A DNA stretch of 64,000 bases from Acidiferrobacterales bacterium (GCA_028820695.1 JAPPIB010000050.1:81683-145682), one strand, 5' to 3'; numbered from the stretch's first letter, positions 1 to 9,855 are shown. Notes: generated from the letters alone by a model not told the origin. A program made the numbers and translations.

Positions 1-417
1 AAGCAATCCAAAGTAAGCGATTTCAACTTCCCTATTCACCCTGAAGTCCAGCTCGCAATATCCGGCCGGTGTACCTTTCAGATAGAGCACATACAATCGG
101 ACCTTGGGGTGGTGGATGATTTTTTCCAGTTCCTCGTCGCTGAGCAGATTCCGCTCGTACCACAACCAATCCTTTCCCACCGCGTTATACAGATATCGAT
201 AAAAGCCTGTACCCGGATCGTAGGCACGTATGATGGACAGGTTCTCGGCGCGGGTTGATGTGCGGGGGTAGATCGGTGGTTTTCTCATCTCCAAATAGGT
301 TATAACCATTCGGAGTTTTCCAGGTGCAAGGGTATCAGGCTCATCACTTTTCTTGATTTGCCTGTAGTCTCCGAACAGTGAGACTGAACTTTTCGGCGGG
401 TCGGACTGCTTTGTCAT
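1..417 (-). CDS. GNAT family N-acetyltransferase (partial, C-terminus outside window)
   Basis: The minus strand is open from an ATG at 417 to the window edge (139 codons, no stop), so only the N-terminal part is present. The encoded protein has the features of a small GNAT acetyltransferase: a segment reading FYRYLYNAVGKDWLWYER, then LSDEELEKII, then LYVLYLKGTPAGYCELD, and EIAYFGL at the edge, which matches the beta4 strand just before the acetyl-CoA loop. A purine-rich AGGTGA lies upstream of the ATG. Substrate is unknown. It is divergent from the cox operon, and the 122 bases between them should hold both promoters. Confidence 0.75.
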   Translation of the reverse strand, partial: MTKQSDPPKSSVSLFGDYRQIKKSDEPDTLAPGKLRMVITYLEMRKPPIYPRTSTRAENLSIIRAYDPGTGFYRYLYNAVGKDWLWYERNLLSDEELEKIIHHPKVRLYVLYLKGTPAGYCELDFRVNREVEIAYFGLL

Positions 418-539
418 GACATTGAAGATTCACCTTTCGCTATGGATTATTTTATATGTTCGAGTCCCCGCCGGTATGAGACTCATGACTTGACATCACC
501 TGAACACACATGATCAGATGTGAGTTATTGGAATAGGAT

Positions 540-995
540 ATGGAAATTTCAGGAAGTCGGGTATTGCCCGTTGAGCGTGCCAGGGTATGGCGATCGTTAC
601 ATGACGCAGACCTGATCCGCGACTCACTATCCGGATGTGAGTCACTCCAATGGATCTCTGACGACGAGCTTGAGGGCGTGATCACGCTCAAGTTCAGTGC
701 GATCAAGGCAAGGATGCAGATTCGGATGACAATTTCGGATGCGGTGGAGCAGGAGGGTTATCGGATTACAGGCTCAGCCAATGCCCGTGCTCTCGGATTC
801 GCCAAAGCGGAAGCCACAATCAGACTCGAGGATGTTGCTGACGGATGCGAGCTCTTTTATGGCGCCCAGGTCAAGATCGGTGGAAAAATCGCTCAGATCG
901 GCTCCCGCTTGATGACCGGCATGTCGACCAAGATCATCGATGAGTTTTTTGATGCTTTTGTCGCTGGAATGAGCGAGGACAGCACTCGACAATGA
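540..995 (+). CDS. coxG: CoxG-like SRPBCC-domain protein
   Basis: A 151-residue protein of the CoxG (carbon monoxide dehydrogenase subunit G) family. The N-terminus (MEISGSRVLPVERARVWRSL) is the typical first strand and helix of the START/SRPBCC fold, and the C-terminal GGKIAQIGSRLM segment followed by a long helix is characteristic. Family members are thought to help anchor or mature the Mo hydroxylase at the membrane rather than catalyse. It lies first in the operon, 207 bases upstream of coxS, and all genes to 9849 run the same way. The function here is inferred from family and position. Confidence 0.85.
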   Translation: MEISGSRVLPVERARVWRSLHDADLIRDSLSGCESLQWISDDELEGVITLKFSAIKARMQIRMTISDAVEQEGYRITGSANARALGFAKAEATIRLEDVADGCELFYGAQVKIGGKIAQIGSRLMTGMSTKIIDEFFDAFVAGMSEDSTRQ

Positions 996-1202
996 GGCAC
1001 CAAACGAGTATATTGAATTTCACCGAAAGATTACCTGATTCGTGTGATTTGACCGGCTCGAAAATGGCCGCTGCGAATCAACGGACAAGTCGGGAAAGCG
1101 ATTTTAGTTACAGGGAGCCGATCAGATAAGGACTGGACACAAAAAGAAGCGCAGACAGTCCGGTTTTCAGTACTCGGCACAACAAACCAGGGAGAGTATT
1201 TT

Positions 1203-1679
1203 ATGAGTGTAACTGTATCAATGACTGTCAACGGTAACAGCGTGTCGGCTGAGGTCGATGCGCGGACATTGCTGGTTGACTTTCTTCGTGTTGATCAACG
1301 ATTGACCGGCACGCATGTGGGTTGTGACACCAGTCAGTGCGGTGCGTGTGTTGTGCACGTCAACGGCAAGTCAGTGAAGAGCTGCACCATGCTGGCCGCA
1401 CAGGCAGATGGCGCGCAGGTCACAACCATCGAAGGCTTGGCCATTGATGGAGAACTGCATCCGATGCAGGAGGCGTTTCGCCAACACCACGGTCTGCAGT
1501 GCGGTTTCTGCACTCCCGGCATGATCATGAGCGCACTGGATCTGGTGAGCGTCAACTCGGACCCTACCGAGCAGGAGGTTCGGGAGTGGCTGGAAGGTAA
1601 CCTTTGCCGTTGCACAGGCTACCATAATATTGTCAAGTCCATTCAGGCCGGTGCTGAGGCCATGAGGGAGGTGCAGTGA
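1203..1679 (+). CDS. coxS: Molybdenum hydroxylase small subunit, two [2Fe-2S] clusters (CoxS-like)
   Basis: A 158-residue iron-sulfur subunit that carries electrons from the Mo site to the FAD subunit. The N-terminal plant-ferredoxin domain has cluster ligands Cys41, Cys46, Cys49 and Cys61 (CDTSQCGAC plus a later Cys). The C-terminal helical domain has Cys100 and Cys103 (QCGFCTPGM) and Cys135 and Cys137 (NLCRCTGY), the classic xanthine-oxidase-family pattern. Length is usual. Its stop overlaps the start of coxL by four bases, implying translational coupling. Order S-L-M differs from the M-S-L order of classic form I CO dehydrogenase operons. Confidence 0.95.
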   Translation: MSVTVSMTVNGNSVSAEVDARTLLVDFLRVDQRLTGTHVGCDTSQCGACVVHVNGKSVKSCTMLAAQADGAQVTTIEGLAIDGELHPMQEAFRQHHGLQCGFCTPGMIMSALDLVSVNSDPTEQEVREWLEGNLCRCTGYHNIVKSIQAGAEAMREVQ

Positions 1680-4033
1680 TGGGTGATACCGGAATCGGCG
1701 CATCTGTACGCCGTAAAGAAGACCTGCGTTTCGTACAGGGCGCAGGCAAATACACAGATGACATGAATCTGCCCGGCCAGGTCTATGCCTATATCTTGCG
1801 TTCCCCGCATGCCCATGCGGCGATTCAGTCCATCGACACCTCCGCTGCAAGAAAGGCCGAGGGCGTGGTTGCTGTTTTCACATCCGCAGACATGACTGAG
1901 GTCGGAGGCATTCCATGCGGCTGGCAGGTGCACAGCAAAGACGGCTCCGCGATGGCCGAACCCAAGCATCCGGTGCTTGCGGAAGACAAGGTTCGTCACG
2001 TGGGTGACCCGGTTGCCGTGGTGCTGGCGCAGTCCCGCACCCAGGCCAGGGATGCCGCTGAAAGCATCATTGTTGATTATGATGTGCTCAATGCAGTCGT
2101 AGACATGCAGGCTGCGGTGACAGACGGGTCAGCAAGTGTTCACGACGATGTCGGTACCAACGTCTGCTATGACTGGGGGTTGGGTGACAAGGATGCTGTC
2201 GACGAGGCGTTTTCCAACGCGCATCATGTGTCCAGACTGGATCTTGTCAACAATCGCCTGATTCCGAACGCGATCGAACCGAGGTGTGCGATTGGAGACT
2301 ACGATCAGGCGACCGGTCAGTATACCCTGCACACCACGAGTCAGAACCCGCATGTGATCCGCCTGCTGATGGGTGCATTTGTACTGGGTCTGCCAGAGCA
2401 CAAATTGCGGGTCCATGCGCCCGATGTCGGTGGCGGTTTCGGATCGAAGATTTTCCATTATGCGGAGGAAATCATCGTCACCTGGGCATCCGGTCAGATC
2501 AATCGGCCGGTCAAGTGGACAGCAGACCGCAGCGAGTCATTTCAATCCGATGCGCATGGACGGGATCATGTAACCTCAGTCGAACTGGCGTTGGACAGCG
2601 ATGGAAAATTTCTTGCGCTGCGTGAGTCTACGCTTGCGAACATGGGAGCCTATCTTTCCACGTTTGCACCTTGCATACCAACGTATCTTCATGGTACGCT
2701 GCTGGCCGGTCAGTATTCGACTCCGGTCATCTATTGTGAGGTGAAAGCGGTCTTTACGAATACGGTACCAGTCGATGCCTATCGCGGCGCCGGACGTCCG
2801 GAAGCAACCTATCTTCTGGAGAGAATTGTTCAGGTTGCCGCCGATGACATGGGCATGGACCCGGCGGAAATCAGACGCCGCAACTTCATCCAGCCAGGTG
2901 ATTTTCCGTATCAGACGCCGGTGGCGCTCATCTATGACACAGGCAACTATCAAGCCAGTCTTGATCAGGCGCTTCAAGCCGCCGACTATGCCGGATTCAG
3001 CAACCGAAAGGCGGCATCGAAACAATCCGGTAAATTGCGCGGTATTGGAATCGCGTCCTATATTGAAGCGTGTGGAATCGCACCGTCCAATGTTGTCGGC
3101 TCCCTGGGGGCCCGTGCAGGGCTCTATGAAGCTGCGACAGTTCGGGTCAATCCGACCGGTTCGGTCAGTGTGATGACCGGATCACACTCCCACGGGCAGG
3201 GGCACGAGACGACTTTTGCCCAGGTCGTATCCGAGAAACTGGGAATCGATTTCGACAGTATTGATATCGTCCACGGAGATACCGACAAGATTCCGTTCGG
3301 TATGGGAACCTACGGCTCCCGGTCGATCGCAGTCGGAGGCACCGCGATCGTGAACGCAATCGACAAGATCGTTGCGAAAGGCAAGAAGATTGCCGCACAT
3401 CTGCTGGAGACTTCCGAGTCAGACATCGAGTTTGAGGACGGTCAGTTCATCGTGCCTGGAACCGACAAGTCCAAGGCATTCGGTGAAATTGCCTTGGCGG
3501 CCTATGTTCCCCATCAGTATCCACTCGAGGAACTCGAACCCGGATTGGAAGAGACTGCGTTCTACGACCCGAAGAATTTCACGTTTCCTGCAGGAACCTA
3601 TGTCTGTGAGGTTGAAGTGGACCCGGAAACCGGAACGGTGGATATAGTGAGTTTTCATGCAACCGATGACTTCGGTGTGGTCATCAATCCGATGATTGTC
3701 GAGGGACAGGTACATGGCGGACTGGTACAGGGTATCGGTCAGGCACTGCTGGAAGGTTGCAGTTATGATGAATCCGGTCAGTTGCTGTCCGGTTCATACA
3801 TGGACTACACCATGCCGCGTGCCGCGGATGTGCCATCTTTCACTGTGGACACGACAGTGACTGAGTGCTCACACAATCCATTGGGTGTGAAGGGTTGCGG
3901 TGAGGCTGGTGCGATCGGTTCACCACCGGCCGTCATCAATGCCATCCTGAACGCACTGTCGGAAGTCGGTGTGACCAATCTTGATATGCCTGCGACCCCA
4001 CACAGGGTGTGGCAGGCGATTCGCGATGCGTAG
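1676..4033 (+). CDS. coxL: Form II CoxL-like molybdenum hydroxylase large subunit
   Basis: A 785-residue molybdopterin-binding catalytic subunit. The N-terminal a/b-hammerhead domain (about 15-130) is followed by the two MoCo-binding domains. The active-site loop reads AYRGAGR at residues 368-374, where genuine form I CO dehydrogenases have AYRCSFR with the Cu-binding Cys; this marks it as form II. The base Glu743 lies in GCGEAGAIG, as in all family members. It forms the L of an (LMS)2 complex with coxS and coxM. The substrate is unknown: form II enzymes are often annotated as CO dehydrogenase, but aldehydes or N-heterocycles are equally possible. Confidence 0.93.
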   Translation: MMGDTGIGASVRRKEDLRFVQGAGKYTDDMNLPGQVYAYILRSPHAHAAIQSIDTSAARKAEGVVAVFTSADMTEVGGIPCGWQVHSKDGSAMAEPKHPVLAEDKVRHVGDPVAVVLAQSRTQARDAAESIIVDYDVLNAVVDMQAAVTDGSASVHDDVGTNVCYDWGLGDKDAVDEAFSNAHHVSRLDLVNNRLIPNAIEPRCAIGDYDQATGQYTLHTTSQNPHVIRLLMGAFVLGLPEHKLRVHAPDVGGGFGSKIFHYAEEIIVTWASGQINRPVKWTADRSESFQSDAHGRDHVTSVELALDSDGKFLALRESTLANMGAYLSTFAPCIPTYLHGTLLAGQYSTPVIYCEVKAVFTNTVPVDAYRGAGRPEATYLLERIVQVAADDMGMDPAEIRRRNFIQPGDFPYQTPVALIYDTGNYQASLDQALQAADYAGFSNRKAASKQSGKLRGIGIASYIEACGIAPSNVVGSLGARAGLYEAATVRVNPTGSVSVMTGSHSHGQGHETTFAQVVSEKLGIDFDSIDIVHGDTDKIPFGMGTYGSRSIAVGGTAIVNAIDKIVAKGKKIAAHLLETSESDIEFEDGQFIVPGTDKSKAFGEIALAAYVPHQYPLEELEPGLEETAFYDPKNFTFPAGTYVCEVEVDPETGTVDIVSFHATDDFGVVINPMIVEGQVHGGLVQGIGQALLEGCSYDESGQLLSGSYMDYTMPRAADVPSFTVDTTVTECSHNPLGVKGCGEAGAIGSPPAVINAILNALSEVGVTNLDMPATPHRVWQAIRDA

Positions 4034-4055
4034 GCATCCCAACTGAGGTTTGATT

Positions 4056-4853
4056 ATGTATGCTTTTGATTACAAACGTCCGTCGAGTCTGGATGAAGCG
4101 GCGGAGCTGTTGAGAAATTCCGACGATGCACTCGTGCTCGCCGGTGGGCACACACTGCTGCCCACATTGAAACAGCGCCTGGCATCGCCCAGTGATCTCG
4201 TCGACCTGTCCGCAATTGACGAGCTCACGGGCATTTCGTCGTCAGATGGTACCGTGACGATCGGTGCGATGACGACCCATGCACAGGTCGCTGCCTCATC
4301 ACAGGTGCGCGATGCAATACCGGCTCTGGCTGATCTTGCAGGAGGAATCGGTGACCCTCAGGTTCGAAACAAGGGAACCATGGGTGGATCCATCTCCAAC
4401 AACGATCCAGCTGCTGACTATCCAGCCGCTTTGGTGGCGTTGAGGGCGACCATCAATACGACAAGTCGCTCCGTCTCAGCCGATGATTTCTTTACTGGAA
4501 TGTTTGAGACTGTCCTGGATGATGGCGAGATCGTCACTTCGGTTTCGTTCCAGGTTCCGTCCAAGGCCGCCTACTGTAAGTTCCCAAACCCGGCATCGCG
4601 CTATGCGATCGTCGGCGTCTTTGTGGCACAGGGTTCGGATGGTGTCAGAGTTGCCGTTACCGGTGCCGGAGGATGTGTATTCAGGGTCAGCGAAATGGAA
4701 GCGGCACTGAATCAGGACTTCGCGGCCTCAAGCGTGGCGGACGTCCAGGTTTCGGACGACGGTCTGAACGAGGATATCCATGCCAGTGCGCAATATCGTG
4801 CCCATCTGATCACAGTGATGGCAAAACGTGCGGTGGACAAGGCGAACGGCTGA
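4056..4853 (+). CDS. coxM: Molybdenum hydroxylase FAD-binding medium subunit (CoxM-like)
   Basis: A 265-residue FAD subunit. The two flavin-binding stretches are visible: AGGHTLLP at residues 29-36 and IGDPQVRNKGTMGGSISNND near 95-115, followed by PAADYPAAL. The C-terminal CO_deh_flav_C domain follows. I start it at ATG 4056 (MYAFDYKRP, the normal family start), with GAGG at 4045-4048 as ribosome site; a TTG six bases earlier is in frame but less likely. It is 22 bases downstream of coxL and closes the structural part of the operon before a strong hairpin. Confidence 0.93.
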   Translation: MYAFDYKRPSSLDEAAELLRNSDDALVLAGGHTLLPTLKQRLASPSDLVDLSAIDELTGISSSDGTVTIGAMTTHAQVAASSQVRDAIPALADLAGGIGDPQVRNKGTMGGSISNNDPAADYPAALVALRATINTTSRSVSADDFFTGMFETVLDDGEIVTSVSFQVPSKAAYCKFPNPASRYAIVGVFVAQGSDGVRVAVTGAGGCVFRVSEMEAALNQDFAASSVADVQVSDDGLNEDIHASAQYRAHLITVMAKRAVDKANG

Positions 4854-4872
4854 TCTGAATCATTCGTTTTCG

Positions 4873-4901
4873 GGCACCTGACCAACCTTCGGTCAGGTGC
4901 C
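4873..4901 (+). terminator. Perfect 11-bp hairpin between coxSLM and coxDE
   Basis: GGCACCTGACC (4873-4883) and GGTCAGGTGCC (4891-4901) are exact inverted repeats with a 7-base loop. No T-run follows, so this is not a textbook intrinsic terminator. It may attenuate or punctuate the transcript so that the three structural subunits are made in excess over the accessory genes, or protect the 3' end of the structural mRNA. Confidence 0.55.
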
Positions 4902-4941
4902 GAGTCGCATTGACAGCTGCGTCCTCCACATTCATTCCGCA

Positions 4942-5847
4942 ATGAAGATTCCTGTTGACATCCCGTCCACCATGGAACTGCTATCGGCAGGCAACTATAT
5001 CGCGGATCGGAGTCTCGCGACGTCTGTCTTTCTTGCCCTCAATCTGAGGCGACCACTTCTGCTTGAGGGCGAAGCGGGTGTCGGCAAGACTGAAGTCGCC
5101 AAGGTTATTGCGCAGGCAATGGATCGACCCTTCATCAGACTGCAGTGCTATGAGGGACTCGATGTATCTTCCACCGTGTACGAATGGGACTATTCCAGGC
5201 AGATGATCGAGATTCGTCTGGCGGAAGCACAGGGTGTGCACGATCGCGATGAAATTGCAAAGGATATATTCTCACAACGGTTTCTGATCGAGCGACCGCT
5301 CCTTCAGGCACTCAATAGTCGCAGTGGCGCGGCCCCGGTTTTGCTGATTGATGAGATCGACAGGGCCGACGAGCCATTCGAGGCTTATCTGCTCGAGTTG
5401 CTGTCAGAGTTTCAGGTAACCATACCGGAGATAGGAACTGTGAAAGCCGATGAGCCGCCAGTCGTGATCATTACGTCTAACCGAACCCGGGAGATTCATG
5501 ATGCGCTCAAGCGGCGATGCTTTTTTCATTGGGTTGACTATCCTGATGCCGAGCGGGAACTTTTGATTCTTGCCGCCAAGGCACCGCAGGCAGGTTCGGA
5601 ACTCGCCCGGCAGATCGTGGGGTTTGTACAAAAACTGCGTGACGAGGATTTGTATAAGGTGCCAGGCGTGGCGGAGACAATCGATTGGGCTCATGCCCTG
5701 GTTCAGATTGACGTGATCAGCTTGAAACCTGCAGTAGTCGACAACACGCTTGGTGTACTGTTGAAGTATCAGGAAGATGTTGAGCGGGTTCGCGGGCACC
5801 AGGCGATGCGCATACTGGAGACGGTTCATTCTGCAGCCGGTGCCTAG
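4942..5847 (+). CDS. coxD: CoxD-type MoxR-family AAA+ ATPase
   Basis: A 301-residue AAA+ ATPase of the MoxR/CoxD group, which in CO dehydrogenase systems helps build the Mo active site. Walker A is GEAGVGKT at residues 43-50 and Walker B VLLIDE at 133-138; a sensor-1 TSN follows in VVIITSNRTREIHDALKRR. The start at ATG 4942 gives MKIPVDIPSTMELL; an upstream in-frame start at 4897 would add 15 unlikely residues overlapping the hairpin. It is paired with coxE nine bases downstream, the usual MoxR-VWA pair. Confidence 0.92.
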   Translation: MKIPVDIPSTMELLSAGNYIADRSLATSVFLALNLRRPLLLEGEAGVGKTEVAKVIAQAMDRPFIRLQCYEGLDVSSTVYEWDYSRQMIEIRLAEAQGVHDRDEIAKDIFSQRFLIERPLLQALNSRSGAAPVLLIDEIDRADEPFEAYLLELLSEFQVTIPEIGTVKADEPPVVIITSNRTREIHDALKRRCFFHWVDYPDAERELLILAAKAPQAGSELARQIVGFVQKLRDEDLYKVPGVAETIDWAHALVQIDVISLKPAVVDNTLGVLLKYQEDVERVRGHQAMRILETVHSAAGA

Positions 5848-5856
5848 GGTGAAGCC

Positions 5857-7137
5857 ATGAATGACATCGGAACAGATGTCGGCAACGGGCAATTTGTCGC
5901 GAATCTGGTACATTTCGGACGCATATTGCGATCATCCGGTTTGCCGGTCGGTACCGGCAGAATCCTGGATGCGGTTCAGGCGGTGCGACTGGTCGGCGTC
6001 GCGAATCGGGAAGACTTCTACTGGGCACTGCATGCAGTCTTGGTGAATCACCCGCGTCAGCGACACATCTTTGATCAGGCGTTCCATATTTTTTGGAAGA
6101 ACCCGCGGATATTCGAGCGATCCATCTCAGCTCTTCTCCCCGAAGTGCGGACTGCGCAAAGTGACAAGTCGTCCCGGGAACTTGCACGCAGACTCACGGA
6201 AAGTCTCTATCCCGGCACGGTTTCTGAGGACATGGTGCCGGAAAGTGAGGAACAAATCGAACTTCGCGCATCACTGACATTCTCTGATCGAGAACGATTG
6301 CAGACTACCGATTTCGATTCGATGTCGGGCAGTGAGATGGAGGAGGCAAAAAAAGCAATCGCAACCATGCGATCTGCATTTGACCGGATACCCACCAGAC
6401 GCTACCAGGTTGATTCGTCCGGCAACAGGCTCGATATGCGAAGAACCCTCAAGAGCAGTATGCGAGGCGGCGCGGATACGATCACATTGATCAGGAGCAA
6501 ACGAAAGAGCAGACAGGTCCCGGTCGTTCTGTTATGTGACATTTCGGGTTCAATGAGTGAATATTCGAGAATGATGCTGCACTTTGGACACGTACTGACT
6601 TTGAGTCGAAAGGAAGTCGCCTGTTTTGTCTTTGGAACGAATCTGACCAACATCACACGTCAGTTGCGCACTCGAGACGTTGACTGTGCGATGGACGAGA
6701 TCGCAGATTCGGTCGCAGACTGGTACGGTGGTACGAAAATTGGCGAATGTCTCAAGGATTTCAACTTCAACTGGGCTCGCCGGCTACCTCTTCACTCGGC
6801 TGTCGTCCTGCTCGTAACCGACGGTTTGGATCGTTCGGAGAGTGGTGATCTGGAATCACAGATCGGCCTGCTCCAACGTTCTTGCCGAAAGTTGATCTGG
6901 CTGAACCCTCTGCTGAGGTACGATGAGTTTCAGCCGAAAGTCAGTGGAATCCGAAAGATGTTGCCGCATGTCGACGCGTTCTTGCCCGTACACAACCTTG
7001 TCAGTCTCAGCGACCTGACTCACGTCTTGGGATCCGGATCCCGCACGGCCGCCAACCGGCTGAATCAAAACCGGTCATATTGGCGTCGACGATTGTCGGA
7101 GCAGGAGTCGCTGCAACCCGCACAGGCAGTTTTATAG
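5857..7137 (+). CDS. coxE: CoxE-type VWA-domain protein
   Basis: A 426-residue protein of the CoxE family, partner of the CoxD ATPase in Mo hydroxylase maturation. The N-terminal half has the typical LRSSGLPVGTGRILDAVQAV helix. The C-terminal half is a von Willebrand A domain with MIDAS motif DISGSMS beginning at Asp228 and a later TDG. Its stop codon directly abuts the next gene (start at 7138), so the accessory genes are translated as a unit. Function in activating the Mo/S centre is known for the family and inferred here. Confidence 0.9.
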   Translation: MNDIGTDVGNGQFVANLVHFGRILRSSGLPVGTGRILDAVQAVRLVGVANREDFYWALHAVLVNHPRQRHIFDQAFHIFWKNPRIFERSISALLPEVRTAQSDKSSRELARRLTESLYPGTVSEDMVPESEEQIELRASLTFSDRERLQTTDFDSMSGSEMEEAKKAIATMRSAFDRIPTRRYQVDSSGNRLDMRRTLKSSMRGGADTITLIRSKRKSRQVPVVLLCDISGSMSEYSRMMLHFGHVLTLSRKEVACFVFGTNLTNITRQLRTRDVDCAMDEIADSVADWYGGTKIGECLKDFNFNWARRLPLHSAVVLLVTDGLDRSESGDLESQIGLLQRSCRKLIWLNPLLRYDEFQPKVSGIRKMLPHVDAFLPVHNLVSLSDLTHVLGSGSRTAANRLNQNRSYWRRRLSEQESLQPAQAVL

Positions 7138-7473
7138 ATGAGTGACAATCCGAACATGACCAATGAACTTTCCATTGCCGCACAGTGGCTGAATGACAGG
7201 TATCGCGTTGCGATCGCCACTGTCATCTCAACGTGGGGATCATCGCCGCGCCCGGTCGGCAGCCAGCTTGTTGTCAACAATCTGCGACAATTCGAGGGGT
7301 CTGTATCGGGCGGATGCGTCGAGACAGCGGTGATTGAAGAAGCAATTGACGTGATGGATTCCGGCGTACCCCGGATCTTGGAATATGGTGTCAGCAATGA
7401 TCAGGCATGGGAGGTGGGGCTCGCCTGCGGCGGTCAGATACAGGTGTATGTTGAACCACTCACGGTGGATTGA
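7138..7473 (+). CDS. XdhC/CoxF N-terminal-domain protein (stand-alone)
   Basis: A 111-residue protein that contains only the N-terminal XdhC_CoxI domain. Motifs ISTWGSSPRPVGSQL, VSGGCVETAV and VGLACGGQIQVYVEPL are all typical. XdhC proteins bind molybdenum cofactor and insert the sulfurated form into the large subunit. The Rossmann-like C-terminal domain of classical XdhC is encoded separately by the next gene, a split also found in other proteobacterial cox-like operons. Confidence 0.88.
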   Translation: MSDNPNMTNELSIAAQWLNDRYRVAIATVISTWGSSPRPVGSQLVVNNLRQFEGSVSGGCVETAVIEEAIDVMDSGVPRILEYGVSNDQAWEVGLACGGQIQVYVEPLTVD

Positions 7474-7486
7474 ACAAGCTGTTGGC

Positions 7487-8176
7487 ATGAAAACGACGAT
7501 TCTCCACGAGGTGATCAATGCCGGTTCCGACAGACAGGCGGTTGCATTGGTGACCAACCTTGAGGACAACACCCAGGCCCTTTTCTTCCGCCACACACTG
7601 ACCGGTACGACATCGCTGGAGCTGGCAATAAGTGATGCTTTCAGGCGCGATCAAAGTCGTGTTGTGGAAGTCGACGGCGACCGACAATTCATTCAGGTTT
7701 ACAATTCTCCATTGAGATTGTTGATTGTCGGTGCGGTTCACATCGCCAAGCCATTGGTCGATATGGGTCAGTCCTGCGGTTACGATGTCACATTGATCGA
7801 CCCTCGCCGCGCATTTGCCTCGGAAACGCGATTTCCCGGTGTGAATCTGAGTCATGAATGGCCGGATCAGGCGATGAGGAATCTTGGACTGGACTCGCGG
7901 ACCGCAGTGGTTACCCTGACACACGATCCAAAACTTGACGAACCGGCATTGATTGAGGCTCTTGAGTCAGAGGTTTTTTACGTTGGCGCGCTCGGTAGCA
8001 GAAAAACCCATGCCGAACGATGTGACCGACTGACGCAGTCGGGAATCACTTCCAGTCAGATCGATCGGATACACGCACCCGTAGGTCTGGATATTGCCGC
8101 CCAGTCACCGGCAGAAATTGCGGTCTCGATTATTGCTGAAATCACACACAAGTTGCGAAAGGCACAGTCACAATGA
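7487..8176 (+). CDS. coxI: XdhC/CoxI C-terminal Rossmann-domain protein
   Basis: A 229-residue protein with the XdhC_C Rossmann domain: VGAVHIAKPLVDMG and VTLIDPRRAFA form the dinucleotide-like fold, followed by YVGALGSRKTHAER and PVGLDIAAQSPAEIAVSI, all diagnostic. It pairs with the preceding N-terminal-domain gene for MoCo delivery. I chose ATG 7487 (MKTTILHEVI); ATG 7448 is also in frame and would overlap the previous gene by 26 bases, so the start is uncertain. The stop overlaps the next start by four bases. Confidence 0.87.
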   Translation: MKTTILHEVINAGSDRQAVALVTNLEDNTQALFFRHTLTGTTSLELAISDAFRRDQSRVVEVDGDRQFIQVYNSPLRLLIVGAVHIAKPLVDMGQSCGYDVTLIDPRRAFASETRFPGVNLSHEWPDQAMRNLGLDSRTAVVTLTHDPKLDEPALIEALESEVFYVGALGSRKTHAERCDRLTQSGITSSQIDRIHAPVGLDIAAQSPAEIAVSIIAEITHKLRKAQSQ

Positions 8177-9849
8177 TATTCGGTCGAATCCCTTTGAAAG
8201 ACTGCGAGGGTGCGATTCTCGCCCATTCGATTGTGGTCTTGAAGCAAAAGTGGAAGAAGGGAAGGCAGTTGTCTTCACACGATGTCAGTGTGCTGGCCCA
8301 TGAAGGGTTTGAGAGTGTCCATGCCGCGAAACTGGAACCGAACGATGTCGGAGAGGACGCGGCAGCTGAAGCGGTTGCGCGTGTACTCACCGGTCACGGA
8401 GTGGAGGCCAGAAAAGCGGTAACCGGCCGCTGTAATCTGTATGCCACCGACCGGGGTTTGCTGCGACTTCGGACTGAGCGGATACAATCGTTGAATGCAG
8501 TTGATGAGGCGGTTACAGTCGCGACGCTTGACCCTCACAGCAGGGTCTTTCCCGGTCAGTTGCTGGCATCCGTCAAGGTGATGCCATATGCGGTCAGCCG
8601 CCGTCTGGTTGACCGATGTGTGTCCGCGGTGGCAAGTGGTGCGCCGGCGGTCCGGGTCAATCTGTTTCAGTCATTGACCGTCGGCCTGATTCAGACTCGG
8701 ACGGATTGGTTCAATCCGCGTCTGCTCGAGAAGGGGTCTCGTATGCTGCGCGAGAGAGCCGAAATGGTAGGCTTAAGTATTGGGATTGAGAGGATTTGCG
8801 ATCATCATGAGGATCAGGTCTCGGGCATGGTGCAGGAGTTGCTGGGCGAGAATCTGGATTTGATCCTGGTATTGGGCGCTACAGCCATTCAGGATCGCCG
8901 GGACGTCATTCCGAGCGCGATTGTGGACGCGGGAGGAAAGATCGAGCATTTCGGAATGCCGGTCGACCCTGGAAATCTTCTGTTACTGGCCAAATCGGGT
9001 CGAACTCGAATCCTAGGTCTGCCCGGGTGCGTACGATCGCCCAAGCGTAATGGATTTGACTTTGTATTTGAGCGAATCGTTGCAGGTCTGGACATGGACG
9101 CGGAAGAGATCATGGCAATGGGGGTTGGAGGCATCCTTACCGAACCCTCGCGCCGCCCGGAACGTCGTACGGCCGCGACAGTCGGGAGCAGGCGCGGCGA
9201 ACAGGAAATCGCGGCGATTGTTCTCGCTGCCGGTCAGTCCAGACGGATGGGAACGGAGAACAAATTGTTTCTTCCGCTTGGGAGCGGATCGGTCATCCAA
9301 CAGGTCGTCGCGAATCTGGAAGGTTCGACAGTCTCCCGGATATTCGTCGTGACCGGTCACCAGCACGAAGAGATCTGCAAGGAGTTGAGTGAAACTTCGG
9401 TGACATTTGTCAACAATCCCGAATATTCGAAGGGGCTCAGTACCTCGCTCAGAACGGCACTCGCGAACTTGCCACCGGAAATTTCCGGGGTTCTGGTGTG
9501 TCTTGGTGATATGCCGTTTGTGCGCAGTGAGCATGTCAATGCGTTGGTGGATTCTTTTGACTCGGTCACCGAACGTCAGATCTGTGTCCCGACATTCAAC
9601 GGAAAACGTGGAAATCCGGTCCTATGGGATCGTCGTTATATGCAGGAGATGATGGAAGTGCGGGGCGACGTGGGTGCGAAGCATATGATCGGTGACTATG
9701 AAGAGAATGTTACCGAGGTGGCGTTTGACGACCCCGGCGTGGTTTCGGATATCGACACGCCTGAAGTCTATGCGGAACTCATTGCTCGCAGTCAAGAACT
9801 GTCAGCAGATCCTGAGAAAGACAGTAGTTTGGAAACCGAATCCGGATAG
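8173..9849 (+). CDS. Fused molybdopterin-binding / MocA-like cytidylyltransferase
   Basis: A 558-residue two-domain protein. Residues about 1-340 resemble MoeA/MogA-type molybdopterin-binding proteins (ILVLGATAIQDRRDVIPSAI, then MPVDPGNLLLL and ILGLPGCVRSP). Residues about 350-540 form a nucleotidyltransferase domain with signature IVLAAGQSRRMG and VCLGDMPFV, as in MocA, which converts MoCo to molybdopterin cytosine dinucleotide for xanthine-oxidase-family enzymes. This fused architecture is known next to cox-like operons. It would supply the MCD cofactor for the coxL product. Last gene of the translationally coupled accessory set. Confidence 0.87.
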   Translation: MIFGRIPLKDCEGAILAHSIVVLKQKWKKGRQLSSHDVSVLAHEGFESVHAAKLEPNDVGEDAAAEAVARVLTGHGVEARKAVTGRCNLYATDRGLLRLRTERIQSLNAVDEAVTVATLDPHSRVFPGQLLASVKVMPYAVSRRLVDRCVSAVASGAPAVRVNLFQSLTVGLIQTRTDWFNPRLLEKGSRMLRERAEMVGLSIGIERICDHHEDQVSGMVQELLGENLDLILVLGATAIQDRRDVIPSAIVDAGGKIEHFGMPVDPGNLLLLAKSGRTRILGLPGCVRSPKRNGFDFVFERIVAGLDMDAEEIMAMGVGGILTEPSRRPERRTAATVGSRRGEQEIAAIVLAAGQSRRMGTENKLFLPLGSGSVIQQVVANLEGSTVSRIFVVTGHQHEEICKELSETSVTFVNNPEYSKGLSTSLRTALANLPPEISGVLVCLGDMPFVRSEHVNALVDSFDSVTERQICVPTFNGKRGNPVLWDRRYMQEMMEVRGDVGAKHMIGDYEENVTEVAFDDPGVVSDIDTPEVYAELIARSQELSADPEKDSSLETESG

Positions 9850-9855
9850 GCACGA

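Noticed and set aside
1676..4033. Genuine aerobic CO dehydrogenase (form I)
   Set aside because: The active-site loop is AYRGAGR, without the Cu-binding Cys of form I.
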